From NCBI RefSeq assembly GCF_001625215.2, contig NC_030383.2:54184380-54248379 (forward strand): a stretch of 64,000 bases of DNA, read 5' to 3'. The notes beneath the pieces are model-generated. The model did no database searches. It was not told the DNA's origin and was given only the letters and a program-made list of their open reading frames with translations. Both the position numbers and the translations under genes were made by a program. The DNA is from Daucus carota subsp. sativus. Its lineage: Eukaryota > Streptophyta > Magnoliopsida > Apiales > Apiaceae. How positions within the stretch are numbered: position 1 is the first letter of the stretch; every line of letters starts with the position of its first letter. Below, piece by piece: positions 39,432-51,566 of the stretch.

Positions 39432-41431
39432 TTAATCAACAGAAGCCAACATCCACATCATTACATAAGAAGAAATAGCAAGGAGGAACCATGATATAAA
39501 GGCCAGGGCTATTGAAATTCCAAACATATTGCATTCAAGTTTCCGATCTCTCTTGCAGAGATCAGAATCTACCACAAAAAGAATCATCACTCCTGCTGAT
39601 GAGGATGCAGCTCCTAGTGACAGAATAGATGTAACCTGCACACAGAAAGTAGGGGGAAAAAACGAAATTACGAAATTTATATAAGAATGCAGTAATCTAA
39701 TATTTTAAGAATATGCAAAGTGATGTAAATACAAGTTCACTCTCCTCCCTGGAAGTTCCCTTAAAATATGGTACTACAAATATATTTGAAAAAAGGGAAA
39801 GAATTGCAAGTTTCCTTAAAATATGATACATCAAATAAATTTGAAAAAAGGGAAAAAATTGCAAGCACTTCAGATAATGCAATAGTTGCCGGAAACCTTG
39901 ACAGTCTAATGCAATAGTTGCAGGAAACCTCGACAGTCTAATGCAAATGTTTTGTTTCCAATAATTTTTTCTATACTGCTATGTTTACAGCACCGTCATG
40001 CTCAAGTATGAGTGAAACTGCAATTACAATAACAAGATTTCATGATTTGCAACACCTACCCAATCACCAACAGCCAAGAGGCTCAATAGTATAGGAGTTT
40101 GCAATCTTCTCTTCAGCCTCAAAGCATGAATATCAAGGCATGCAAGTCCCAAACTCCAAAGAGCTTGGAGACCCATTGATGCGATTAAATAGCTGAAACC
40201 AAAAAACTAATGCAATTAAATAGCTTTAACCAAAAAACTAACAAGTAAAAATTTGCAATTATTTAATAATTAATAAACAAGGCATGGATCAAATAATCTC
40301 TAATTCATTTCATGTGTTGAACCGCAACAAACATAAATTTGTTGATAGTAAGAAGAACATTCCTATGAGCACTTTTTGCTCGTAATAATACAAGTAGCCA
40401 TTATTCAAATTTTCTCTAAAAAATAGTTTTACTGAAAGTACATTTGTTAACCTCAAATATGTTAAGGATGATGGAAAATAGCTTTCCTCTAGCCCAACAA
40501 GTCATGCATATCTCCCTAACACTAAGGTTTACAGTAGAAATACTTGCATTTGTGTATATATGGTTTGAGTGCATACGTGGCCTGAGCTTAGAGGAAGCAA
40601 CATAACTATTTCCCCTAAACCAACATATGCTATTTTGATTAATGAGACTTCTAATAATTCTAGAATCCTACTAGGATCTCGGTCAAACCGACCCGATAGT
40701 TCAATTAAAATTCATATGCAGGTTTAGTTTCAAAAAACAAATGTCAAGTCATTCATTCAAAAGGTAAATCTAAATGATGATTAGGCAATATCCATAACTC
40801 TGTAAAAATTCAATGGGACCAATACATACCTGATACCCAATTGAAATAATACAAATAAGAAATCGGAATTCTAGCATTGATCTCAAACTTGTCAATTAAG
40901 AAAAATACTAATCTTTCTACCTTTCTGCATAACATGCATAGCAGTTTGCCAAATGACCTGACATTAGCATAGCTTGGCTCCTAATTCTAGTCCTTCAAAC
41001 ATATAAGATTGGCCCCTAGTTTTTGTTCTAAAATTTAACTTCAGTTTACCAGACTTTAAATCTACCAAGAGCTATTTTCTCATCATGCTCGCTACTCTTG
41101 ATACATGCTAAAAGAATTGTTCAAGTTACTCTGCAGTTAGATATATTCAACTTAAAATAAAATTACACAATTCATGGTTAAATTCCTAAATTTACCAAAA
41201 AGATTCTTGCAAATTACTGGGCATGCCCATACCACACTAGCTAAGTAATTAAAATGATTATAAGATTGGAAAAAACTAGACGCAAAAGCAACAAAAATAC
41301 CAGAAAGCAGTGGAAATGGAGAAACCAGCAGCAGAGGCCATTGCCCCAACAGAAGCACCAGCAAAGAAAAACTGCCCTGTTCTTAGAAGAAGCCCACTAG
41401 CTTTCCCTGGACTCCCAAACAACTCCTTCAT
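39432..41431 (-). CDS. CASP-like protein (CASPL5 type), intact copy
   Basis: Three exons (41301-41431, 40060-40192, 39432-39635) join in frame through GT-AG introns, giving 155 aa. The sequence starts [10 protein letters not shown] and contains the family phrases [47 protein letters not shown] and [14 protein letters not shown]. These define a four-helix tetraspan protein of the CASP-like (formerly UPF0497) family, group 5. CASPs build plasma-membrane scaffolds at the Casparian strip; CASPL5 proteins are plasma-membrane proteins of less clear role. The length is normal for the family and no defects are seen. A decayed tandem copy lies at 34999-36810. Confidence 0.93.
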
Positions 41432-42682
41432 CTCTTTGAAACCTTAGTATGATTCTCTGGCCTTTCTGAACTAGAAAAGAGAAAAACAGTTTGGAACTTT
41501 TTAAAGAGAAAAGATGAGCATTGGTGTCAATATAATCATTTTTGGTCAATATATGATGTAGTATGTATTTGTTATCCGTAGAATATAGTATGTGAACTGT
41601 ATCTTAAACTAGGTTCATTTATTTATTGCAGAGAGAGTAAAGCAGGAGAACTCGGGGTCTTCTGCTTATGAGTTCTGACTCATCACGTTGACGATGACTC
41701 TTGCTTTGTTTTGCTTTGGTTACTCTTTAGATTTTGTGACAACCATACCTACATGTGCAATACAAGAAATAAAACATAATTTACGATACAAGTTTAAGTG
41801 CAAGTTTACTGAAGGTAGTGGACCTGGTAATTGTACTCATTATGAGATGTGTCAAATGTTTACGACATGAACTAATTATTATTAAAACGTCAAGATATTT
41901 TGGAAAGTGTAAAAAAGTTGCAAGGGAAAAAGTATGGTGATACTAATAGTAATATCATGCAGTACTCAATATTATAAAATATAAATGAATTTTATTAACC
42001 GAAGTAGTATATACAATAAATATTAATGCATAAATAAAAATAAAATAAGATCGAGTCATACTTTTGTGCTCGGATATGTAAGTCTCTTAAAATTTTTGCA
42101 CATATTTTTAAAGTTTCACAAATGAATTACAAAATATTTGCATTTCTCAAAAAATATTATAATTGGGTATATTAAAATTGTAAGTATAATTCATTTAATA
42201 TTTTGGAAATAGAAAACTGAAAAGGGGTTTTATGTTATTTAATATTTTTATTTTTGTATAAATTAATTTTTTTATAGATTATGTTAGATTTATAAATTTA
42301 ATGTTTAAAAGTTTAATATATTAATATATTTTTCAGTTACGTGGTTACAGAAAATTTAAAATTAGCATAAGCAAAACAAGACTTGGCCTCAACTTTATTC
42401 AAAAGTAAAGTTCAAAAGTGAGAACTAACATCCACGTTGGTGTTAGTGCTGGTGCTCAAACATCCACATCATTCACATCATTCATAAGTTTCTTCACTAC
42501 CCCTAAATAACGGAACCAATTATTATTATTATTATAAGAAAAAGTTTGATGTGGAGGTGATGTTAGTGATAGGATTGACGGATTATGTATTAAATAATGT
42601 CGTTTTAGTGTTACTTAATTAGTCCTGAAATCAGTACTCCTACGTCCAAAATGGAAAAGTTTGATGCAAAAGTTGGAATAGA
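41432..42682. other. Intergenic, up to the MULE insertion
   Basis: 41432-41740 is the CASPL promoter side and still resembles the flank of the decayed copy. The rest is AT-rich with an ATT repeat near 42521-42536. No gene recognised. Confidence 0.5.
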
Positions 42683-42692
42683 GGTGATTACT

Positions 42693-42783
42693 GGCTCCTT
42701 CAAATTACTGACCACCCGGAACAAAATCTTTACAAAACTAACCACCCAAATTTTCGTTTCACAAAACTAACCACCCTAATTCA
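42693..42783 (+). repeat. MULE left terminal inverted repeat
   Basis: 91 bp pairing with 54996-55086. The first 54 bp are identical to the complement of the right end, and the rest is mostly matching. It contains two copies of ACAAAACTAACCACCC. Confidence 0.95.
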
Positions 42784-42792
42784 ACACACCTC

Positions 42793-42890
42793 GGGCGAAC
42801 ATAGCAGAAAACTTTTTTTTCAGCCGAGATCAACCTACGGGCGAACAGGACGAAGCCACGGTGTTGTGTTCGCCCCTGCGACGGGCGAAC
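42793..42890. promoter_or_regulatory. Left subterminal GTTCGCCC octamers (candidate transposase sites)
   Basis: Four copies of the 8-mer GTTCGCCC or its complement: 42793-42800 (-), 42839-42846 (-), 42868-42875 (+) and 42883-42890 (-). Four more lie at the other end (54889-54984). Such end-clustered repeats commonly bind DNA transposases; this function is inferred. Confidence 0.55.
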
Positions 42891-43149
42891 ATGTCTGTGC
42901 AGGTTTGACGTGGCCGGCCCAGTCACGGGCGGCCACCTGTCCATTGAATCACACAAAACCTCCCCAGCCCCTCTTCTTCTTCTTCATTTTGCGACACCAG
43001 CCTCAATTTACACACACATTACACACACATTGCACACACATTGCAAGCTTGAATTTGGAGAAAAAAGTGAGATCCGGACAAAGAAAAGGGAAAAAGGGCG
43101 CTTGCTTTGCTACTTTCACCGAATCAATTAATCAATTTCACCCCATTTT

Positions 43150-44229
43150 CAAGGTTTTTTCACCATTCTCAATTTCATCAAATTGCATGCATGTATTTTT
43201 ATAAATTTTATAATGATTGTTCTTAGCTTGATTAGTAATTTTGTATGATGATTTATAATGAATGTTGTTAGTTGGTATTTGTTAGTAGATTATGTTAATT
43301 TTAGAAATTAGGTTAGTAGATTAAATTTAGAAATTAGGTTAGTAGATTAAATTTGGGTGTTTTACGTTAAAAAATAGAATAAAAATAAGCAATCTCACAT
43401 TTTCGAATTTAATTTGAATTATTTCGAATTTTGGAATTAAAAAATGGAATTATTTCGAATTTTGGAATTTAAAAAATATTATACCGAAATAGGAATTATT
43501 ATGAATTTTTGATTTAATTAAAATAATTTTCGAATTTAATAACAAATATTCCATAAAAAATTAAAAATTAGATCTCATATTTTGAATGAATTAAAAATTA
43601 GACTTGATTAGTAATTTGTTTGATAATTTATAATGGGTTTTGTTAGTTGGTATTTGGTAGTAGCTTATGTTAGTGATAATTTTAGTTTAGATTAGTAGTT
43701 GGTGATGATTGTTGTTGATTAGTAGTGGTAGTGATAATTTTAGTTTAGATTAGTAGTTGGTGATGATTATTGTATTATTTACGTTAAGAGTAGATTAAAT
43801 ATAATAAATTTAATTTTAGCTTTATTGAATTTAATGAAATTAAATTAAATCGAATTTAAAAGTAAACTTGACACCATTAAATTAAATAGATTAGTAGTGG
43901 TAGTGCTAATTTTAGTTTAGATTAGTAGTTTAAATTAAGTAGTGGTAGTGCTAATTTTAATTTAAATTATACAATATTATATTATTCCAATAAATAAAAA
44001 AAATCAGATTTTTAAAAATAGTTAGAGATAATTATTTCGAATTTAAAATTAAGTAATATAAAATATAATATAAAATATAATATAAAATATAATATAAAAA
44101 AAAAATTCAGATTTGTAAAATTAGTTAGACATAAATACATTTACAATTAAAATGAAAATTATTTCGAATATTGGATTTAATGAAACAATTTCAAATTTAA
44201 TAACAAATATTTTGAATTTAATTTCGCAG
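43150..44229. other. AT-rich leader of PMD gene
   Basis: Non-coding stretch between the terminal repeat region and the PMD start codon, probably a 5' leader or leader intron. A tandem acacacattgc repeat lies just upstream (about 43009-43045). About 550 bp (roughly 43510-44056) is duplicated at 45242-45862. Confidence 0.55.
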
Positions 44230-46532
44230 ATGAATGTCGGTCGTTCTGGTCCCGGACCTTTAGACGGGAGTTTGTTGACATTACAGTCTGTGCACAGGTC
44301 TCAGGTTGTGTGGGACAACATAGAGGTAAACTCCTTCTTTAGTGCAATTTTTTTTACATTTGTATGAGTCTGTAGCCTATAGGGACTAATATTTTGTGCA
44401 CTACAATTATTTCAGCCACCCCCTGATTTCAGATTGAGGACAAACTTTGGGGAGTATTGGAAGGCAGTTCGAGCCCACAGACCGCATCAGATGATCATGG
44501 ATGCAATCAGGGATTTAGGATTTGATTGCATATTTAGGCTGGGACAGTTCAAGCACGACAGGGGTTTGATTACAGCCTTTATCGAGAGATGGCGTGGAGA
44601 GACGCACACCTTCCACCTGCCGTTCGGAGAGGCCACTATCACTCTTGAGGATGTTCATCACATTCTCGGGTTACCCACTGAGGGTGATCCACTGATCCTC
44701 CGTGGAGCGAGTAGCAGCGTGGAGGAAAGGCGCGTGCTAGTAGGCGAATTTCTTGGGCTATTACCAGAAGCCAAGGACGATGTTAACCGAGGTGGTTTAA
44801 AGATCAAATGGCTTGTGGATAACTTCGGGTCTTGTGAGCGGTTGGAGCAGTTGGATCCAGAGGATATAGGTTATGGTGTACAGCTTACCTACCATATTCG
44901 GGCGCACCTACTATGCGTTATTGGATCATTGTTCCCCCACAGCAGCGGGAACCGCGTGCAGCTTGACCTTCTATGGTTAATGAGGGACATGGACCAGCTG
45001 CGTCGGTATAGCTGGGGTAGTGCTGTTCTTGGCTTCCTATACCAGAAGCTATGTTCTTCTAGCAGGGCTTACTGTATTGATTTCTGTGGCTACGCCACAT
45101 TGGTACAGGTAATACTAAACCAACCACAACTTTCTTTCTCGTCTTTATTGTTGCATTATTTATTCATCATTTGCACTTGTACTAACCTTGCCGCTAGGTG
45201 TGGATTTACGAGCGCTTTCCGTCACTAGCGTTTTAATTATTTGATTTAATTAAAATAATTTTCGAATTTAATAACAAATATTGCATAAAAAAATCCTAAA
45301 TATAGTACAATTTTTTCGAATTATAAAATTGGGAAAATTAGTGTAGATCTCATATTTTGAATGAATTAAAAATTAGACTTGATTAGTAATTTGTTTGATA
45401 ATTTATAATGGGTTTTGTTAGTTGGTATTTGGTAGTAGCTTATGTTAGTGATAATTTTAGTTTAGATTAGTAGTTGGTGATGATTGTTGTTGATTAGTAG
45501 TGGTAGTGATAATTTTAGTTTAGATTAGTAGTTGGTGATGATTATTGTATTATTTACGTTAAGAGTAGATTAAATATAATCAATTTAATTTTAGCTTTTA
45601 TTGAATTTAATGAAATTAAATTAAATCGAATTTAAAAGTAAACTTGACACCATTAAATTAAATAGATTAGTAGTTGGTGATGATTGTTGTTGATTAGTAG
45701 TGGTAGTGCTAATTTTAGTTTAGATTACTAGTTTAAATTAAGTAGTGGTAGTGCCAATTTTAATTTAAATTATACAATGTTATATTATTCCAATAAATAA
45801 AAAAATTCAGATTTGTAAAAATAGTTAGAGATAATTATTTCGAATTTAAAATTAAGTAATATTTATTTCTCGTCTTTATTGTTGTATTATTTATTCATCA
45901 TGTGCATTTGTACTAACCTTGCCGCTAGGTGTGGATTTACGAGCGCTTTCCGTCACTAGCGCCTAGGCACAGGGGTCAACCCTTGTTCGAGTACCCGCTG
46001 GCGCTGAGGTATGTTGTCACTCCTTTTGTTGATTAACTTCAATTCATATTTGTTGCATGTATAACCTCTGAGCACTTATGCCAACTTCCACTGTAGGTGG
46101 AAGGCGCCACTTAGGCGTTGTCAGGTGCCGCATGCGCAGAGCCGCATGACACAATATGAGTTGGATGCGTTGACACCCCGACAGTTTCGATGGAGGCCAT
46201 ATGCTGATTTACCTGCAGAGCATCACCCGGAGGCCACTGTGTACTTGCGTTGGACGGCTCCCGCCCCCATGATGTACATGTCCTACGTCGAGTGGTGCTA
46301 CACGGACAGGGTGACGAGGCAGTTTGGTTTTATGCAGGGTGTACCATATTCCTCTCCCTACCCTAATCATCAGGACCTGCACGACCACTACAACGAGCAG
46401 GTTGATTGGATGTACGCGAGGGAGCCATTTGTTGATCTTTGGGATACGCGCATGGAGCGTGCCCTCGCATCTAATATGTGTACAATGTATTATGCATTGT
46501 ACATGGGGCACTTCTTGTTCCGCTTCGTATGA
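44230..46532 (+). CDS. Plant mobile domain (PMD, MAIL-like) protein carried by the MULE
   Basis: Exons 44230-44325, 44416-45108, 45929-46008 and 46097-46532 join in frame with GT-AG introns, giving 434 aa. Residues such as FHLPFGEATITLEDVHHILGL, ERFPSLAPR and RWKAPLR are typical of the PMD (aminotransferase-like) domain. It is found in Arabidopsis MAIN/MAIL proteins and in many plant transposons. Host MAIN/MAIL1 act in gene expression and transposon silencing; the role in the element is unknown, possibly anti-silencing. A 43-bp overlap of its 3' end with the transposase end (46490-46532) makes the two genes convergent. Intron 2 contains a duplicated exon-3 start (see repeat at 45132-45960); splicing must use the downstream copy. 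Confidence 0.85.
45132..45960. repeat. Internal duplication inside PMD intron 2
   Basis: The intron end and first ~34 bp of exon 3 (gccgctag then GTGTGGATTTACGAG...) occur twice: around 45135-45230 and 45865-45962. Between them lies a diverged ~620-bp copy (45242-45862) of the leader sequence at about 43510-44056. The first exon copy breaks off after ...CTAGCG; the second continues into the full exon. Confidence 0.8.
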
Positions 46533-49292
46533 CCTTCTTGCTTGCACCGACTACATTTGTGTCCCGTTCGGGAACCGTCCATCTCGGTCCGTATTCTCAC
46601 CGACTGCCCCCTTTGGCCTCGCTTTGCTCTTCTCTTTCGCATGGCCTCGTTCGGCACCACGGTTCCATACCTTTGCCATGCTAATGGGAGTTGCACATCC
46701 CAATAGCCGGTTGCTGGTAACGGATATATCATAGGCTCCCACATATTTTTCAAAACGGGAGTGTAGTGGTAAGGGCCGATCCACTGTTTCCAGTTTATGG
46801 AATTACGATTACACCCAGCAATCAGATGAGAACATGGAAGGCGATGACAGGCCCATTTCCCGCACGTGCAAGTACCCCTTCTGATGTCCACGACTTGTGT
46901 GTTTCCGCCCTTTTCCACACCTTTCAACCTGTACCTACGCGTCTTTACGGAGAATAAACCACTTTGCCGGTTAAATGTTTCAACGTGGTGGGCGTTAGCC
47001 CTCTCAGTATTGGTTTCCAACATTCTCCTAGCTCGCAGGCAGAGTTCATGACCTTCTTGCATGCTTTCTAGAGCAGCGTTTCTCTCCTTGTTCACCGTCC
47101 TTACAGTTTTGTAAAAGAGGAATTCCATCATTGCGGTGACCGGTAGGAAGCGAGCTTGTCGAATGTTGCCATTGAAACTCTCCGTCACGTTGGTAGTGGC
47201 CTGGCCGTAACGAGCGTGGCCTGTGTCATGACAGATGGTCCACAAGGCAGGATTTATCTCCCGCAAATATGTCGCCGCTTGGGGAGAAATGCGGGCAATA
47301 TGTTTCATGTAAGCCTCGTGCTTTCTTATTTGTGGTGTTCGGCCTGCTAGCCACATGAACATCTTCAAGTCATTTCCCGGGTGATGTTTGGAGAAGTTGC
47401 TTCTCACATGGTGGAGGCAGTATCTGTGAACACCAAAAGGTTCAGTGAAGCCGTTGCGCTCGTCATTCACTGCAGCGAGGATCCCGGGGGCACGGTCCGA
47501 TATAATACAAACGCCAAGTCTCTCTCGGCATACATGTATTCGTAGAAGACGTAGGAACCAGGACCAGTTCTCCGTAGTCTCCTCATCCACGAGGGCAAAA
47601 CAGATTGGATATTGGTGGTTGTTAGCGTCCACTCCCACCGCAACCAGCAACTTTCCATTGTACTTTCCCTTGAGGAATGTACCATCAATTGAAATGACTG
47701 GGCGAGCGTGCTGCCAGCCATCAATGATCGCCTTCAGACACCAGAATGCGCGAACAAATACAGATTTGCCAATCTCAGTTTGATGTGGAACCGCATCAAT
47801 CTCCATTACGCTCCCTGGATTTGTACTTGCCATGACAGAGAGGAACCGTGGTAACTCATTATAGGTAGTCTGCCAATTGCCATAAAGGGTCTCCATTGCA
47901 GCCATCTTCCCCCTCCACGCTTTGCTGTAACTAACAATGTGCTGGAACTCATCGTTCACCATTGTTATTATGTTTGTTACCCTAAGATTTGGGGTTTGTG
48001 AAATCTGTTGAAACGAACAAGTATTAACAATCAAAAGGACAAAAAATCAGTGTCAATAAGAGACAATAGGTTGTGCGACTTACGTGTGGAGCAACCAATG
48101 ACCCTATCATTTTTGCTGAAATCTTCTTATGATCCTGTGTCGGCCTATCCAACAAGCACGTGTGTGTCTCAGGACATTCTGTGATTTCAAACATACCGTG
48201 CTGCTTTTTCTTCGCAGCCCTTAACTTCCACTTACAATCATAGACTGTACACTTGACTTTGTATTTTTGCGTAGTGCTTTTTTGCACAACAAAGTTCCGA
48301 TTCATTTTAATATGTGCCTCCTTAACCGCCGAGATTAGAACCTCTTTGTTACGAAACATGGCTCCGACGCCTAACTCATCAACGGATGGATTGAACCCGT
48401 GGGACATGATAGTGTCCACATTGGACACTATCTCAGTCTCGTACTGCTGAGATCCAAACCATGCAGCCCTTGGTACATAAACAGACATATCGCGCGTCTG
48501 CAACGAGGTATTCCCCTCTCGGACTTCATCCGAGTCGGCTTCTGAAAAGTCTTCAGATTCTTCCTCAACCTCTTCGTCTGACAGATTCCAATCCGAATCG
48601 TCACTTGTAGTTAATGCTCTTTCCGTGGCATTTTCTTCATCTTTTTCGTCCCCGTGAAGTGCAAGATTCACAGCTGCACTTCTGTCTCGCGTATGACGAG
48701 GCTGCGACAATTGTATGTCCTCCTCAGCAACTTTTGTATGCCCTACGGTCCCGTAGTTGTAGCCACTTTGGAATACGCTATTTGACCATCCGGCCATAGA
48801 CCCCAACTCGCTTCCTCCATAGTCGCCACCGTAACCCCCACCAGAGTTTCCTGCATAGTTCCCATCATATTGTTGGCTATCAAGAAATGTATGCGACTGC
48901 CCAGATTGTTGGGTCCATGGGGCTTCATAGGGTTGGCTTTGCTGAGCAACACTCTCAGCTTCAACAAACATCCATACGTCTCCCATCCCATACAAAAATC
49001 GTCCGGGGATGCTTAGCATCCTCCTCACATCGTCGTCCGACCTAATGGACTTTACAAAATATCCTGTTACGAGGTTACCGACACCAAGTCTAGGATATTT
49101 GAAACTCAGTTTCAAATTCCAGTGATGCCTACTTATGTTCATAACCTCATACACAATATCGTGTAACTCTTCCAATGTAGTGCCGAATTGGATAAACCTC
49201 ATCTCTTTTGGATCAGCCGTATAGATAACATCGTTATCTTGCTTCACGATTTCACCGCCCCAGAAGATGTTCACGTTTACGTAGCTTGCCAT
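46490..49292 (-). CDS. MURA-type MULE transposase
   Basis: Two exons (48084-49292 and 46490-48004) join in phase 0 across a 79-bp GT-AG intron, giving 907 aa. Order of domains: an N-terminal region with a Gly/Tyr-rich and then an acidic stretch; a MuDR DNA-binding domain (about 309-380, VGAMFRNKEVLISAV...); a MULE DDE core with D510 (SIDGTFLKG), D573 (IISDRAPG) and E678 (NVTESFNG); a SWIM zinc finger (about 782-795, CTCGKWACHRLPCSHL); and a C-terminal zinc knuckle (about 887-902, CSRCKQEGHTKRNKKC). All catalytic residues are present and no stops were seen. It would cut and paste this element and relatives with the same ends. A TATA-like site lies at 49401-49410 (-). No separate mudrB-like gene was recognised. 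Confidence 0.93.
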
Positions 49293-50706
49293 TTTTGTGG
49301 TTGTGTGTTTTTGGGTGTTTGTGTGCTTCTCTAATTTTTTAAGAGTTTCAAACTGGGTTTGCTGTGTTTAGATGTGATTCAATATGCATGGAGAGCTGCA
49401 ACATATAAAGAGAAACATACTGTGCATGAATAGTAGGCTAGCTAGTTGAATAATTGGTGCTTCACAAGTGTAATAATGCATAGGAGGTGACTATAAGTAT
49501 ACTGTGCATGAGCAGGAGGAGTTATAATTGCTCCTTTGATAAAAGGGGTTTCAAGCACTCGTACGAAACAGAAGCATTTACATAAACTTATTGCTTATGG
49601 TGTTAAAGCAATAAATAAACGGGATAAATAAACGGAATAAAAACTTCTCCTATTTATTTTTATTTAAATCAAATAAAACAATCAAAAAATTAAAAATAAA
49701 TAGTTGATAAAATTTTAAAAATCTAAAAATAGTAGCAAAAATTTTTCAAATGAGAACAGTCGTATCTGATAATGCAGAGGTTCACATGATCAACAGTAGG
49801 GCATAAATTAAAGGTTCTGCAAAAAGAAAAGCTGCAGTTCACTAGTAATGCAACATATAAAGAGAAACATACTGTGCATGAATAGTAGGCTAGCTAGTTG
49901 AATAATTGGTGCTTCACAAGTGTAATAATGCATAGGAGGTGACTACACGTATACTGTGCATGAGCAGGAGGAGTTATAATTGCTCCTTTGATAAAAGGGG
50001 TTTCAAGCACTTGTACGAAACAGAAGCATTTACATAAACTTATTGCTTATGGTGTTAAAGCAATAAATAAACGGGATAAATAAACGGAATAAAAACTTCT
50101 CCTATTTATTTTTATTTAAATCAAATAAAACAATCAAAAAATTATAAATAAATAGTTGATAAAATTTTAAAAATCTAAAAATATTAGCAAAAATAGTAGG
50201 ACTCGGAATCTTTCATTTTGGATGTAATACCATTCATAAAAAATGCGTGAAACTAAATATATAATATTTTCAAAATTTCCAAGGGGAATCAATGAATCCT
50301 TCAATAACATATCAAACTGCAATGACTTGTCATATCAAACTTTAAATATGAGTACTCTACTCGCCCCTTTAAATTGCAGTTACTGTTCTTCTGTGCATGC
50401 ATTACAAGTTTGACTGAAAAAGATACAAGAGGTTCTGCAAGAAGACATGGTTCACATGTGTACAGCAATAAGCATGACATGATAGCTTGACAACACACTC
50501 CAACTAGACAAAAAAGCAGCAGAGACTTGTCATTTCGAAATTTTAAACATGCAAGAAGAGCAGTGCAGGGAGTTGCCATAATACAAATTTTGAATTATGT
50601 CATAACTGCAACTACTTTTGAATATACATAATATTACAACAATAATTCAATGTGGAGCTGTCCTATAAATATGTTCTCCCCCATACATTCAACACATACA
50701 CTTCAC
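49293..50706. repeat. Promoter-like block 1 (between transposase and gene X)
   Basis: About 1.3 kb that recurs in direct orientation as block 2 (51567-52556). A part of it (atataaagagaaacatactgtg... to ...ctaaaaata) is itself repeated: first at about 49384-49745, again at 49860-50200. On the left edge it faces the transposase start (TATA-like at 49401-49410, minus). On the right it ends in TATAAATA (50664-50671, plus) and the same leader that precedes gene Y, but no gene follows here. Confidence 0.8.
50664..50671 (+). promoter_or_regulatory. Orphan TATA box copy
   Basis: Same sequence context (gagctgtcctataaatatgt) as the TATA box of gene Y at 52509-52516, but followed by remnants of a fold-back MITE and then the reverse end of gene X. 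A likely leftover of a duplicated promoter. Confidence 0.55.
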
Positions 50707-50914
50707 TCAATTTGAGTCAATTTGGAAATGAGTCACTCAATTGATACATTTGGACGAAACGAGTCACCAACGTGATATTTATCCCATAAATAAACTTAAA
50801 GGAAACAGAAGCATTACATAAACTTAAACGAAACAAAAGCATTACATAAACTGAATTTACATAAACTTAAAGAAAATTACATATTGTTTTCAAATGAGAA
50901 CATGACATAAGTTC

Positions 50915-51433
50915 TCAATCCTTGGTGATGTCCACAATATAGTCGGAACCATATTCTTCGGTTTCATCATCATCGTCCTCAGCGTCAACATCTCCCCAAA
51001 TTGCCCAATAATCAGCTTCATCACGTGCATCAAGTTTAGCCTGCAATGCATCGCATTCTTGCTCAATTCCAGCCATGTATCGATTGTAGCGATCATCAGA
51101 AAATGCAACACCCAACGGACGAAGTCTGTCTTCTAAAAGTTTATCAACTTCAGGATAACGTCTGCCCTCATCCTCAACCTCCTGCTCTGTCGGCACCCAA
51201 TCTTTGCCGTTTCGAGCTCTCCTAGTAGAAAACTTACGTTGCAAATAGTACGCATGATCCCGCTTGATCTCCAACGTCTGTGGTGGTTTGCTTTTAGGAG
51301 GTAATGCAGGTCGTTGGTTGTTTAGGTTGCTGCGCATCCCTCCCAACAATAGCTCCGGTTGTTGTCTTCTCTGTTGTTGCCGTTGCAGGCGTTTTTCGTA
51401 TCCGGGGGACATTGGCCTTTTACCCTTTTCCAT
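50915..51433 (-). CDS. MULE accessory protein X (unrecognised, acidic tail)
   Basis: A 172-aa single-exon ORF with a TATA-like site on the minus strand at about 51508-51516. I do not recognise a family. It shares with gene Y (52610-53254) the N-terminus (KGK/RPMSPGYEKRL), ELLLGGMRSN, RKFSTRRARNGKDWVPT, a helical block with FSDDRYNRYMAGI and ECDALQAKLDARDEA, and WGDV. An acidic C-terminus ends SDYIVDITKD. The middle is basic and rich in Gln/Arg; no membrane segment. Conservation of the coding frame in both paralogues, with differences concentrated in linkers, suggests a real protein. Transcribed divergently from Y; function unknown. Confidence 0.7.
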   Translation of the reverse strand: MEKGKRPMSPGYEKRLQRQQQRRQQPELLLGGMRSNLNNQRPALPPKSKPPQTLEIKRDHAYYLQRKFSTRRARNGKDWVPTEQEVEDEGRRYPEVDKLLEDRLRPLGVAFSDDRYNRYMAGIEQECDALQAKLDARDEADYWAIWGDVDAEDDDDETEEYGSDYIVDITKD

Positions 51434-51566
51434 CTTGGTGCAGTTGAAGTAATGAAAGAAATATTGTTTTCGATGTATTTTCGTAGTTGAAATGTTGAAA
51501 TTGAGTTCAATTTATAAGGCAAATGGCCAAGGAATTAATGTTAGGCAAAAAATCTTAGTAATTGGT

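Noticed and set aside
42866..43204. 112-aa ORF near the MULE left end
   Set aside because: Overlaps octamer repeats and an acacacattgc tandem repeat; looks like leader DNA.
46209..46784. ORFs antisense to the PMD and transposase ends
   Set aside because: Shadows of two strongly supported genes; no independent motifs.
46490..49292. Host FAR1/FHY3 or MUSTANG-type domesticated transposase
   Set aside because: The gene sits between perfect inverted ends and a target duplication, so it is a mobile element gene.
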